Shown here: positions 1 to 11,130 of the stretch, piece after piece
How positions within the stretch are numbered: position 1 is the first letter of the stretch
How the letters are laid out: each line of letters opens with the position of its first letter
Position numbers and translations under genes: made by a program
Notes under the pieces: generated by a model
What the model saw: the letters and a program-made list of their open reading frames with translations, nothing else
What the model was told of the DNA's origin: nothing
The model's database searches: none
Source: Scilla litardierei
Lineage: Eukaryota; Streptophyta; Magnoliopsida; Asparagales; Asparagaceae
Length of the DNA: 64,000 nucleotides
Assembly: GCA_030789695.1 (NCBI GenBank)
Contig: CM061132.1
Span: forward strand, 31,396,418 to 31,460,417
Reading direction: 5' to 3'

Positions 1-3000
1 ATGTGTAGTAAGACGTGCAAATGTGTGTGTGTAAAGTGACATTGTTTGTACACATAGTACTATGGTGTGTGTATAGTAATTTTGTGTGTTCATAAAGTAA
101 TTGGGTGTACATGAAGTCATATGAGTGTGGATATTGATTGATAATGATACGATAATGTTCTCTAATGGTGTGATGTAAATTAGAGAGAGGGTTAAGTGGA
201 TAGTGTAGGGTGTGAGAATGGTTGTAGAGTACAAGTGTAGTGTACATAGTAGGTGTGTGTGTGTGTGTGTAGTAAGAAGTAAGTTGTGCCTAGCTAGTAT
301 GGATGTGGAGGAGGAGGGAGAAGAATAAGATTTTCAAGCATGGCCCTCAAGTTTGCATTTATGCCCAAGATTGGGTACATTTCTAAATTAGGCTAAAAAT
401 GAGGGTTTTTGTGCAAAAATGTCATGAAGACTTTGATCCTAATGTTCTTGGTGGGCTTCATGAATTGGGTAATGGGCTTATGAAATGAGTGTGGGCTTAT
501 GAAGTGGACCTAAGAGATAAAGAAAGGAAAAGAGGGAAAGTGACAAAATGGAGGAGGCTAAATGAGACAAATGAAGGGCAAAAGGGTCATTTACTAATCC
601 ATGAAGCTTCTACACATTAGACACCTCATTAGACACCTCACCATCTCTCTCCCCCCTCATTATTTCAGCCATATGCCGAAATTTCTAGATTTCTTCAAGA
701 AAAATCAAAGGAAAAAAAAGAAGAAAGAAGAGAGAAAGGAGAGAGGAAGAGGAGGAGGAGGAACGAGAAGGAAGGAGGAGAAAGAGAGGAGGAGCTCTCT
801 TATCTTGAAATGAGGTAGGAATCCAATTTTTCCTAGTGTGCTATGTGGCTGTCATTTGTAGAATTAGTTCATGTTTAATCTTGGGCTTAATACATGATTA
901 ATTTTCATGGATCACTTGTGTTCTTGATGCTGAAAGTTTTATCCTGAAAAGCTGAAACTTTGACTAAGTGCTGGGCTTAATTGGAAATTAGGAATGCTTT
1001 GAAAATTTTATATGTTATGTATCACGTAGGTATGAACAACTTTCATGTTCACAATTTTTTCCAAATCAAACTGGAAGTTAGGTTAAAAATTCACTTTTTA
1101 CAGCATGTCTGAATTTCTTGCAGACTGGGCACAATTTAGAAAACCGTAGTTATTACCTGCACACTTATTGGAATTTGCTGTTCTTTGACTTGTTGGAAAG
1201 TTAACAAGTTTTTCTCCAACTTCATCAGAGTGCTTAATTTTCGTAATTCTGACTGCAATAGGCCCAAAATCAGCAATAAAGACAGACTCTGAAATCTGTC
1301 TGGAAAACAGATTTGGCAGACTTCACCAAATAATTCACTATAAATCATTTACTCAATATATTTTCCTGAAATTTTATCTGTGAACCCATAACTATCATAC
1401 CTATAACCTTCATTTACATTGCATTATTATGTTCCATACAAAAATATGGAGTAAAATGCTATTCTACCTGACTGTTGTGCAAATTTCCATCAAGCTGAAT
1501 GTCAAGAGATGCTAAAACTATGACTTCATGCTAAATTTTATTCTATTATGCATGTGCATTAGTGTTACTTAAGTAGGAATCCATCTCTTTATAGTGTGTT
1601 ACTCAATTTCAACCCTACAAGCAAAATTCATTACCTTTCTTATGAATATGCAATTTTCAGACCATGAATTAATCACAATGTTATAAAGTTGTCACCTTTC
1701 TATGTTATTTGTGGAATTCATGCTATGCCATGCCTTGTTAAAAGAATGCTTCTTTATATTGCTTTCTAGTTGTGTGTTGCTATTAGTTGTATGTTACTAA
1801 AGAGGCTAACTTTAATTATGAAGATGCATTCCTTTTCATGCTATGTAATTAAACATCCCACTATTAAATTGTCATCTTGCTATTAGTCTTATGTTGTTCT
1901 CAATTGAATTATTGCTTATGTTATTATTCCCACCATGTGTATATGGAAATGCTTACATGAAGTCAAGTACGAAAAGAGAGTAATGTTTTGCATAAATTGG
2001 CTATGGGAACTATGGCTGTAAAAATTATATGTGATGGAATTATATGTGATGGAAATGAGGATTATGGGGCAAATGTTGTGGTTGGAAAAGTTATATGTGT
2101 TGGAATGAGAGAGGTGGAAATGTTGTTGTTATGTGATTCCTTTTGTTACACGTTAATTTTTAATTGAAATGCTGATAAATGAATAAGTCCTCTTAAAGGA
2201 GGGTGACACGGGGATTGGGGGACAATAAGTTGTGGGGAAACATGAGGGGCTGGACTGGTGGTTGGTGGCCATCCTGTTCTTGCCCGAGTGGCGGGGAGTG
2301 GCGGAAATGAGGAGAATTGGAGAAAATGTGAAGGGGAAATAAGGAGAAAACAGGGCTCCTTTAGTAAGAGCTTGTCTCGGGGAGTTTGCCTGTTCCACCC
2401 CAACTGGGGGTGAGGTCCAGTCCCAAGAGGGTCTACCCACTACTTAGGGTCCAAAACACCTCACATAATGTTCATTACTTTTGTAGCATTATCAAATGTT
2501 GCTTACGTGTACTTTATTTACTTGTAGCCCTTCCATGTTGTATACCTTTATTATATGCATCACCTACTGTAGTTCTTGTCGCTTACATTTATTTTACTTA
2601 TGTTGTTTCAGTCTTTTGTTGTTGTACTTTCGTTATGTTATGCATTCAATGCTGTATGTCATACATGTGTACCCTTTAGCTCATTCCATACTTCATTTGC
2701 ACCTTGCTATGAATGCATGTAAAATAGTTGCATTTGCATAATAGCATACTAGAGGGAGTTGGCATTCCTACTGGGTCACGCGTTGACGTGCCCCCGTTGA
2801 CTTTTTCAGGTGTGGTTCTTGGAGATGGCAGGTGGAGCTGGAGGTTGAGTTTGGAGTTCTGTTGTTGGCAGTTGGAGCTTAGGTTGGGTGGTGAGGGGTG
2901 ATGAGAGAGCTATGTGTACTTTGGGTTTTTTTTTGAGATGAGAGATGTTTGTACTATATGAATTGATGCACAATGATGCTCTGAGATGTGTATGAAATTG

Positions 3001-3183
3001 TACAGTGTTAGTTCTATTTTTAATATTTCTCTGTGGCTTTGTGTCGTTCTGTGTTTGTTGGTTGGCTGATTGTTGAACCCTACATGTACTATTCCCAGCA
3101 ATGTGCAGTGGACCTGCAGATACGTTTTTAGTTCTCGTCGCGTATCCTGCCTCCCTGCGTATCTCAGGGAGGGGGTCGTGATA
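1..3183 (+). mobile_element. Chromovirus-type gypsy LTR, 3' part, cut by window start
   Basis: This stretch has no credible gene. It shares landmarks in the same order with the better-bounded LTR at 31869-33819: 'gtttgcatttatgccc' near 347, 'attctgactgcaatagg' near 1246, and the block 'gcttgtctcgggga' followed by 'gtgaggtccagtcc' at 2369-2424. It ends in gggtcgtgata at 3183, matching the gtcgtgaca end of other chromovirus LTRs here with one C-to-T change in the terminal CA. Copia protease-like sequence starts at 3184, so this LTR lies inside copia element 1; the rest of copia 1 would be left of the window. The LTR 5' boundary is not determined; the GT-rich first 300 bases may be LTR or flank. 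Whether it is a solo LTR or part of a full element cannot be told. Confidence 0.6.
253..270. repeat. (GT)9 microsatellite
   Basis: Uninterrupted GT dinucleotide run inside a broader TG-rich stretch (1-290). Confidence 0.9.
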
Positions 3184-4034
3184 GTTATCACAATTTCAGG
3201 ACTGTCCAAAATAATCGAAGGATCTGGTGAAGCAATAATATTGCTCCCAAATAACACAAGACTTCAAATAAAGAATGCATTATTCTCTGCTAAATGAAAT
3301 AGGAATCTCGTAGGTTTCAAGGACATTCGTTTAAACAGATATCACTTAGAAACTAGAGATGAAAATAAAGTTGAATATCTGTATGTAACTCGTCAAAAAG
3401 ATGGCCAGAAGACCATCTGCGAACGATTCAAGGGACTCCCGTCGTGTCTCTACCATACATACATTCAACCAATAGAAGCCAATATGACTGAGCACTAGAC
3501 ATGCCCATCACTGCCAGAGTTCCGACTCTGGCACAACAGACTTGGTCACCCTGGATCAGCTATGATGCGACACATCATCACTGAATCCCGTGGACATAAT
3601 TTGAAGAACCTGAAGATTCTTCATAAGGGTGAATTTCCTTGTCCCCCTTGTTTCAAGGGAAAACTAATAACCAGACACTCCCTCCTGAAAGTGGGATTAG
3701 ATTCTCCTGGCTTCCTTGCGAGAATTCATGGTGACATTTGCGGGCCTATTCACCCCGCAAGTGGCTCATTTCGGTACTTCATGGTACTGATTGATGCATC
3801 CACAAAATGGTCCTATGTGTGCCTCTTGTCCACCCGCAACCTAGCTTTTCCAAAGCTATTGGCCCAAATAATAAGGTTGCGGGCTCATTTCCCCGATAAC
3901 CATATCAAGAAACTACGTCTTGATAATGCGAGCGAATTCACTTCACAAGTCTTCGAAGACTATTGCCGGGCAACGGGTATTGAAGTTGAACATCCAGTAG
4001 CACATGTTCACACCCAGAACGGATTAGCAGTCTC
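3184..4034 (+). pseudogene. Copia 1 pol, part 1: protease end, GAG-pre-integrase, integrase core
   Basis: The frame opens in the C-terminal half of the aspartic protease (VITISGLSKIIEGSG) and has stops near 3295 and 3497. The GAG-pre-integrase motif HNRLGHPGSA lies at about 3535-3560. The integrase core follows with two of its three acidic residues visible: the Asp in HGDICGPIHP and the Asp in LRLDNASEF. At about 4031 two bases are missing relative to copia 2. This shifts the frame and removes the catalytic Glu that follows HTQNGLA in the related copy. The integrase is therefore broken. It would have catalysed strand transfer of element cDNA into chromosomes. Confidence 0.85.
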
Positions 4035-5539
4035 TTATAAAGAGACTCCAATGGATTGCACGTCCATTGCTTATGCAATCCCAGTTGCCTGTGGATGCTT
4101 GGGGGCATGCTATTTTACATGATGCATCACTTATTAGGATAAGGCCCTCTGGATGTCATACATTATCCCCGATGCAACTTGCATATGGCGCACCTCCGGA
4201 TATATCTCATTTGAGAGTGTTTGGTTGTGCTGTATATGTCCCAATAGCACCACCTCAGAGGAACAAAATGGGTCATCAGTGTTGTCTAGGTATCTATATT
4301 GGGTTTGATTCACTCTCTATTATCAGATACCTGGAACCCCTCACAGGGGACGCATTTAAGGCACGTCTTGCTGACTGTGAATTCAATGAGAAAATTTTTC
4401 CTAAACTAGGCACACAGTCTAAGAAGCCTGAAGCTACTGAGACCATTACTTGGGACCAGAAGTCTTTGTCCCTATATAATTTGCGTACTAATCTGTGTGA
4501 AGATGAGATCCTGAAGATCCTTCACATTCAGAATACAGTACATCTTTTGTCGGATAAGTTCACGGACAACCAGAAGATTGTCCGTTTACACGTCCCTGCT
4601 GCTAACACGCCAGCTAGGATTGACATCCCCAAAGATGGATACAATCCACCAGCAGCAGAATTGGTTGTACCTCAATTGAAAAGAGGACGCCCAACAGGTT
4701 CAAAAGATAAAGTTCCTCGAAAGAGGAAGATTCCTGGAGATAATAAGATTATCCCTCCACAGGATGCTGAGATAAGACCAGCTACTTCTCCCATCCTTAT
4801 TTCCCCTATAGAGGAAACAATAAGAGAAACGTCATTAAATTTTGTACGTACTGGAGAGGTACTGGACAGATATGGCACAGTCATCGTCGACGATTTTGCG
4901 TTCGCTATTGCCGTTCACGTCGCTGAATACGACGATGATGTCGAACCACTATCTCTAGCGGAATGTAAACGCAGAGATGATTGGCCAAAGTGGGACGATG
5001 CAATAAGAGTAGAGCTGGACTCACTCTTAAAACGCAAAGTCTTTGGATCAATAGTCCAAACACCAGTAGGTGTTAAACCTGTGGGATATAAGTGGGGTTT
5101 CATAAGAAAAAGAAATGAAGAAAATGTGATCGTTTGCTACAAGGCACGCTTTGTAGCCCAGGGTTTTTCCCAAAGACCGGGGATTGATTATGAAGATACA
5201 TATTCAATGGTCATGGATGCGAACACATTCCGATTTTTAATAAGCCTAACTTCTCTGGAAAGCCTAGAAATGCAGCTCATGGATGTTGTGACTGCATATC
5301 TATATGGTGATATAGATAAAAAGATCTATATGAGACTTCCTGATGGGTTTAATCTACCCCCAGAGATGAAAGAGATACCTCGAGACATATTCTCTGTAAG
5401 GCTGCATAGATCATTATATGGTCTAAAGCAATCAGGCAAAATGTGGTATAACAGACTTAGTGATTTCATTGCACAGCAAAGATTCACAATAATGAAGTCT
5501 GCCAGTGTATCTTTATCAAAAGAACGGGAACGGGATTTG
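4035..5539 (+). pseudogene. Copia 1 pol, part 2: integrase C-terminus and first half of reverse transcriptase
   Basis: One open frame runs from the end of the integrase core through a Lys/Arg-rich linker (KRGRPTGSKDKVPRKRK, about 4678-4728) into the reverse transcriptase (RVT_2 family). Recognisable blocks are AIRVELDSLLKRKVF, GYKWGFIRKRNEENV, YKARFVAQGFSQRPGIDYEDT and MDVVTAYLYGDIDKKIYMRLP. The first catalytic Asp region is present. The frame ends where the gypsy LTR begins at 5540, before the YVDD box. The YVDD box is found on the far side of the insertion at 14775 onward, which proves the two halves were once one gene. Confidence 0.9.
5467..5539 (+). repeat. Left copy of 73-bp target duplication flanking the gypsy insertion
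   Basis: Copia reverse-transcriptase sequence from 'cattgcacagca' to 'cgggatttg'. It is repeated at 14701-14774 on the other side of the gypsy element with a few single-base differences. A normal LTR-element target duplication would be about 5 bp. Confidence 0.85.
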
Positions 5540-5834
5540 TGTAACGACTGCTTTTCATGAATCTGGATTTAATATAATATAATATATGTTTTGGTGGATT
5601 TTCTCCTCATATGTGGTTTTCGTCTCCGTAGTTTCATTTTCGATCGATTCGTCGTATTTTCTCGCTTCTTTCTTAGGATTGTCGAGTTTCGAAGTATGTC
5701 ACTCGTGACGGACTTCATAACGGTCGTATCTAACTGTTAGATCAAGCCTAGGAGTCTTAGGAATCGATCCCGGGGCCCCGCGCTCCGTATCGGTACTTTT
5801 CTGTGCTCATTAGCCGGTGTAAGAAGGGCCACCG

Positions 5835-6235
5835 ACCGACTAGATGACGATCCAGTCGGTCGGCAATCCTTCTTGGACCGACTAGTTAGCTTTCTAAATT
5901 TCTCAGGAGTTACTGTTTATCGTTAGTCGGTCTAAGAACGTTGGTTGACCGACTAGGTTGCAAACCTAGTCGGTCAGCAATGCTTCTTGAACCGACTAAC
6001 TCATCATATTATTTTTGTATCAGTTACTGTTTACTCTTAGTCGGTCTAAGAACGTTCATCGACCGACTAGATGCTAAACTAGTCGGTCAGTACTTGTTCA
6101 TGGACCGACTAACTCTAGAATCCTATTTTCGTTCAGGAGTTACTGTTTGCACTTAGTCGGTCTGCGTTGGTCGACCGACCGACTAGTTGCCAAACTAGTC
6201 GGTCAGTGGTTGCTCTTGGAACCGACTAACCAGTG
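5835..6235 (+). repeat. Array of palindromic 'ctagtcggtc/gaccgacta' repeats in 5' LTR
   Basis: About four tandem units of roughly 95 bp. Each has gttagtcggtct, then gaccgactag, a short spacer, ctagtcggtca and finally gaccgactaac, separated by conserved 'gttactgttt'. The halves are inverted complements, so each unit can fold back on itself. The array lies just upstream of the TATA box at 6271. Confidence 0.85.
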
Positions 6236-6270
6236 TTAAAACCCTGATTTCTGGGCAGCCGCCAGCTCAA

Positions 6271-6280
6271 CCTATAAATA
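6271..6280 (+). promoter_or_regulatory. TATA box of the gypsy 5' LTR
   Basis: cctataaata between the palindrome array and a pyrimidine/CCCTAA-rich leader, the expected place for the U3/R promoter. The same motif occurs at 13471-13480 in the 3' LTR. Confidence 0.6.
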
Positions 6281-8101
6281 CCCAACCCAAACGTTTTCAT
6301 CTTCTCCAACACGACCCTAAGCCCTAGTTTCTTCCCCTCTAAGCCCCCATCTTCCTCCAAGCCTTCTTTCCTTCAATCCAAACCCTAAATCCATCATCCA
6401 ATCCATCCATTCCCTCTATCCACCCCTCATCTTCCCCAAAATCTCACCGAAACCCATCAAATCCCCAAAATCCCCCGAAACCCTAGTTTCCCCAAACTAC
6501 TCCAATCTTCTCCAGATCTGATCCTAGGGTACCCCGAAGTGTTACTTCCGCCTCCTCTCGGTAAGAATCGATCTACCGTTGTTTTCTTATCTTATTGTAA
6601 TTTTTATGAAACCCTAATAAAATACTTGTGTTTTGATGTTTGTTCCCCATAACAGCGATTCCCCGTAGGCTAGCATCCGCGGAACGAACTTTCGTAACCG
6701 TCACCCCGGTGTTAGGCAAGTGAAACTTGCATCTCTTGATTTAGGCCATGTCTTAGGCCATTTACCTTGCTTTAGCGTAAAAGAGACTAGACGGTGAAAG
6801 GATAGCCGTTTAGACGCCATTGACCTAGCTTGACAACGAAGCTTGGTCCGTCACTTTCATCATGCTTGTATGTCACGTTTACTTTCCTTAACGGTACGCG
6901 AAAATAACTGTTCATGTCATCCATGCATCCTTAACTGCTATTGCATTTTAACTGCCATGTTTAATTTAATTAACGGTACGCGAATATGTTCATGTCATTG
7001 CATTTCGCCTGTCACGTTTAATTTAATTAACGGTATGCGAATTATCTGCTCATGTCATTGCATGCTTGAATACTCATCGTGATTGCGTAGCATCGCTACA
7101 TACTAGTGTTACTCGTTCCGGCTAGGTGCACCCCTACGCCATACTTATCAAATACACTTTCTGGCTCGTGTTCCAGAAGACGAGCTCCTCACAGCCTGCG
7201 GGCAATAGGGCACTCGTTGAGTGACCCTTGTACTTGATACTTGAACACAGCCTGCGGGCAATAGGGCACTCGTTGAGTGATCCCTTGTACTTTACTTGTT
7301 ACTTGACATTACATGTCACCCCTACCACTTGATACTTGCCACTTGTACTCTCCTTTACCTTACTTGTTACCACCGTACTTTACTTGCCATGCACCATGTT
7401 TTAATTGCTAGGTTGCTAGTTTACCATTATTCCCGTTTCCTTGCACAAGTCGTTCGACTTGCTGACATGTGCCCCTTTTCTCTTTTGGGTGACACATGTT
7501 AGAGCCCGAGCCTGAGTTACTTGTTGGGGACGAGGTGTTTGCAGACGCCGAGCCCGTGCTTGTGTTTGACGGGGAGTACGTGGACACTGGGGACCAGTCC
7601 TAGTGTCTTCGTTGTGCTTTACTTTTGTTTAGGCAGTTGTTTTGTTATCGGTGCGGTGGCACCTATACTATATTTTGTTATGTCGTTTCTTTTGTTGGCC
7701 TTGTTCTGGGCCTTTAGACTCTTTTCTTTTAGCCTGGTGGCTTTTCTGGATGTTGAACTTATTTGTGATGTTGGACAATATTTGTGAGATGTGAATTTTA
7801 TTTCAGTCTCTCCTTGCGTTATTATTGCTATTCTGTTGTGGTTACAGGGACCTGTTTTTGTATTGTGGACGCTTATCGGGTTTGGGGCTTCACAGCTCCA
7901 CTCTCGTGCGGACCTTTTCACGTACTCGCCTCCATTTTAGGGAAGCGGGTCGTGACAGGTTTTAGTGGTGGCCCATGCAGGTCTTTCTGTAACTGCGATT
8001 TTTGGGAATAGCAATAATAATATTTGAATGTCCAATAAATTAAGTTCGACGTCTGAGTTATAAGCTATGAGTCTAATCTGATTTGTTTTCCTTGTCATTA
8101 G

Positions 8102-9237
8102 ATGGCAGGAAGGCGTTTCACCCGTGGTGGTGGTAGTGGTGCGCTCCCTCATGATGAGGAGCCTGAGCGGGAACCCACCAGCGGTGAGATGATGCGGATG
8201 ATGATCCAGATGATGCAAGTGCAGCAGGGCGTGCTTTTGCAAGTCCAGAATGCTCCACCTGCTCGAGCTGCCCGGGCTCTTCCCGATGCCCCTCGCTCTG
8301 AGCCAGGAGCGAAGCAATTTCGGGAGCTGGGTCCCGCATACTTTGATGGTTCTGAGGGTCCTCTGGCTGCCGACAAATGGATAAGGAACATTGAGGATAA
8401 CTTGGCAATGGCCAAAGATTAACCCGGCTGGATGGGTTGATCTGGCTAAGAGGCAGCTGAAGGATAACGCCAGGGAATTGGTGGGATGCTGAAGAGAAGA
8501 TGCTGGTGGAGCCGATCGTCTGGGCTACCTTCAAGTCCAGATTCGATGGAGAGTTCTTCCCGAAGGCTGCTCGGCAGGTGATGCTGCAGCGCTTTATAGA
8601 TCTGAAGCAGGGGAGCTTGTCGGTGGATCAGTACCACCAGGAGTTCACGAGGCTCAGTCGGTTTGCACCTAAGATGGTGCAGGATGCCGATGAGAAAGCT
8701 CAGCGATTTCTCCAGGGACTTGCCTTGGAGCTTCAAGCTTTGTGACCTCTTCTGACTTGGAGACATATCAGAAGGTTCTGATTGCTGCGAGGCGGCAGGA
8801 GTTGAATTTGAATCAGAGGAAGGGACATGTTTCCGGAGCTGGGAAGAGGCCTATGGAGCAGGCCAGGGCGGTGGTTAGGCCCTGGTTTCAAGCCTAGTCA
8901 TCCGGTGCAGTTCAAGAGGCCAGGAGGGCCTATCCTGAAGACTTGCCATTTCTGTGGCAAGACTGGACACCTCAGGGATCAGTGTAGGAGGTTTCTAGGA
9001 CAGTGCATTGTCTTCGGAGATCCTGCCCCACACCATCCGGGAGTGTCCGAAGTCGAGACAGCCTTGGCGGGCTCCTATTGCAGCACAGCCGTTGCGAGCA
9101 GCGAGCTCCTGTGCCCGTTGGACGTGGAGCGCCCCTTGTTCCACAGAGACAGGCCTTTCGGCAGGCTGTTCCGCCGAGAGGGCAGGCCTTTCTGATGACT
9201 GAGGAGGAGAGCATGGCCGTGGATGAAGTTATTGCAG
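8102..9237 (+). pseudogene. Gypsy gag (capsid and zinc knuckle), frameshifted
   Basis: The start at 8102 (MAGRRFTRGG) lies 145 bases after the LTR end and opens a frame with Pro/Met-rich sequence and the capsid-type stretch PAYFDGSEGPLAADKWI. The frame breaks near 8420 and resumes at about 8500 with the conserved retrotransposon-gag block FPKAARQVMLQRFIDLKQGS and DQYHQEFTRLSRFAPKMV. A CCHC zinc knuckle (CHFCGKTGHLRDQC) lies at about 8944-8985. The region ends with LTEEESMAVDEVIAG-like sequence immediately before a GT-AG intron. Gag forms the particle that packages element RNA in the cytoplasm. At least three frame breaks are present. Confidence 0.85.
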
Positions 9238-9350
9238 GTAACGCTCATTCTAGCTATTTATCTTCCTTAGTTAGTTGATTTTTGATTATATTGGTTGCTT
9301 GCTCATGATTGTTTGCTAGACTAGGATTTGATTGTTAATTGATTGATTAG
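9238..9350 (+). other. Putative 113-bp spliceosomal intron at the gag-protease boundary
   Basis: The sequence reads attgcag|gtaacg ... gattgattag|gtgtgatt. It is AT-rich and contains stops. Removing it joins codons ...V-I-A-G-V-I-L-V in frame into the protease. The minus-strand chromovirus has a GT-AG interval at the same codon (55412-55485), joining ...V-I-T-G-V-I-L-V. The shared position and phase support a true intron; splicing itself is inferred. Confidence 0.7.
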
Positions 9351-9850
9351 GTGTGATTTTGGTGTGCACATTTCCTGCACGAGTCCTCTTTGACTTTGGT
9401 GCATCGATGTGCATTATTTCTCGGAGCTTCGTGGAGAGGCATTCCTTGTCGACGTCCCCTCTTCCGAAGAGTTGGAATATCGTTACAGGGAATGGTGTGG
9501 TCTCGGTGCATCGTGGGTGCAATTCTTGCCCGTTGGTGGTTTGTGGACGTGAGCTTTGTACTGATTTCATTGTCCACGACATCATCAACTATGATGCAGT
9601 TCTTGGGATGGATTGGCTTGCGAGCTTCTATGCTACGATCGACTGTCGGAGGAAGAAGGTGGTGTTCGAGATTCCCGGACACCCAGTGTTTGAGTTCAGT
9701 CGTGGTAGCAGTTCGCTTGGTCCTGTCAGATTTCGGGCCAGGCCGGTGGAGCCTTGTGGCTATGCAGATGGAGCTGGAGTGGCCAGCTGTGGTGCGAGAT
9801 TTTGGCGACGTCTTCCCCGAGGAGATGTCTGGTTTGCCGCCTGATCGGGC
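9351..9850 (+). pseudogene. Gypsy aspartic protease domain with altered active site
   Basis: The frame reads [20 protein letters not shown], then typical chromovirus protease landmarks: [30 protein letters not shown] and a FEFSRGSS tail. The active-site motif normally D-S-G-A is D-F-G-A here (gac-ttt-ggt-gca at 9392-9403), which should impair catalysis. The protease would cut the Gag-Pol polyprotein. A frame change follows near 9740-9830, where the reverse-transcriptase linker continues in another frame. Confidence 0.8.
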
Positions 9851-11130
9851 TTTGGAATTTTCTATCGATCTTGTTCAGGTGCGCAGCCGATTTCGAAGGC
9901 GCCGTATCGTATGGCACCTGCAGAGTTGGAAGAGTTGCGAAAGCAGTTGGATGAGCTTTTGCAGAAGGGTTATATTAATCCTAGCGTGTCTTCCGTGGGG
10001 AGCACCGGTGTTGTTGGTTAAGAAGAAGGATGGTTCGCGTCGCATGTGCGTGGACTATCGGGAATTGAATGCGGGTAACCATTAAGAATAAATACCCGTT
10101 GCCTCGCATTGATGATATTTTTGATCAGCTTGGAGGTTCGAGGGTGTTTTCTAAATTGGATTTGAGGAGTGGTTACCATCAGTTGAAGGTGAAGAAGGGA
10201 GATGTTCCGAAGACAGCGTTCAGAACGAAGTATGGACACTATGAGTTCGTGGTTATGCCATTTGGCGTAACTAACGCGCCCGCAGTTTTCATGAATCTGT
10301 ATGAACCTGATTTTTCTACGACTTTTTGGATAAGTTTGTCGTTATCTTCATTGACGACATTCTGATCTATTCGAAGTCGGAGGAAGAGCATGCCTCGCAC
10401 TTGAGGACGGTGTTGGAAATTTGAGGAAGCATCGTTTGTATGCTAAGTTTTCGAAGTGCGAGTTTTGGCTGGATCGAGTTGCTTTTCTGGGGCATGTGGT
10501 GACCGGAGATGGTATTTCTGTGGATCCCGAGAAGATTAGGGCCATCAGGGAGTGGCCTGTTCCGTCGTCTGCATCTTAGATTCGGAGTTTCCTTGGTTTG
10601 GCGGGATATTATCGTCGGTTCATTAAGGACTTTTCTCGTATCGCTGAGCCGATGACCAGGTGACGCGGAAGGATGTTGCTTATGATTGGTCGGGGTGATT
10701 GTGAGAGTGCCTTTGGTATTCTGAAGGAGAGGTTGACGAGTGCCCCTATTCTTGTCGTGCCTGATCGCAGCGGTGGATTTGAGATCTTTTGCGATGCTTC
10801 TGGCAAGGGTCTCGGTTGCGTGCTGCATCAGCACGGACAACGTTGTGGCTTATGCGTCTCGTCAGCTTAAGGTTCATGAGAAGAATTATCCGACGCATGA
10901 TTTGGAGTTGGCTGCCGTTGTGTTTGCTCTTAAGATTTGGATGGCACTTCTTGCTGAGTGAGAAAGTGAAGATTTTCACCGATCACAAAAGCTTGAAGTA
11001 TATTTTCACTCAGAAGGAGCTCAACACCGCGTTACAGCGTCGGTGGTTGGAGCTTATGGCGGATTACGAGATTGATTTGCAGTATCACCCTGGCAAGGTG
11101 AATGTGGTTCCAGATGCTTTGAGTAGGCTG
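9851..11130 (+). pseudogene. Gypsy reverse transcriptase and RNase H, frameshifted
   Basis: Reverse-transcriptase blocks appear in several frames: [16 protein letters not shown] (about 10023-10070), then [29 protein letters not shown] and [13 protein letters not shown] (10087-10290). The catalytic box [13 protein letters not shown] lies at about 10337-10377. RNase H starts near 10785 with [17 protein letters not shown], followed by [39 protein letters not shown] and [17 protein letters not shown] (to about 11130). The element's enzymes copy its RNA into DNA in cytoplasmic particles. At least six frame breaks occur, many at homopolymers. Confidence 0.85.

Larger units (their letters stand above)
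5540..7957 (+). repeat. 5' LTR of the gypsy element (complete)
   Basis: Begins TGTAACGACTGC directly after copia sequence and ends gggtcgtgaca before the gag leader. It contains a palindrome array (about 5835-6235), a TATA box (cctataaata at 6271-6280) and a C-rich 5' leader with 'ccctaa' motifs. A GT-AG stretch at about 6560-6655 (ctcggtaagaatcg ... ataacag) resembles an intron in the transcribed leader. The last 457 bases (7501-7957) have no counterpart in the 3' LTR. Confidence 0.9.

Noticed and set aside
601..813. Lys/Arg/Glu-rich ORF
   Set aside because: Comes from a purine-rich stretch (aagaaagaagaga) inside LTR-type sequence.
5835..6235. Regularly spaced repeats resembling a CRISPR array
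   Set aside because: Units are imperfect, lie inside an LTR, recur in the other LTR, have no spacers of constant length and no cas genes; plant context.
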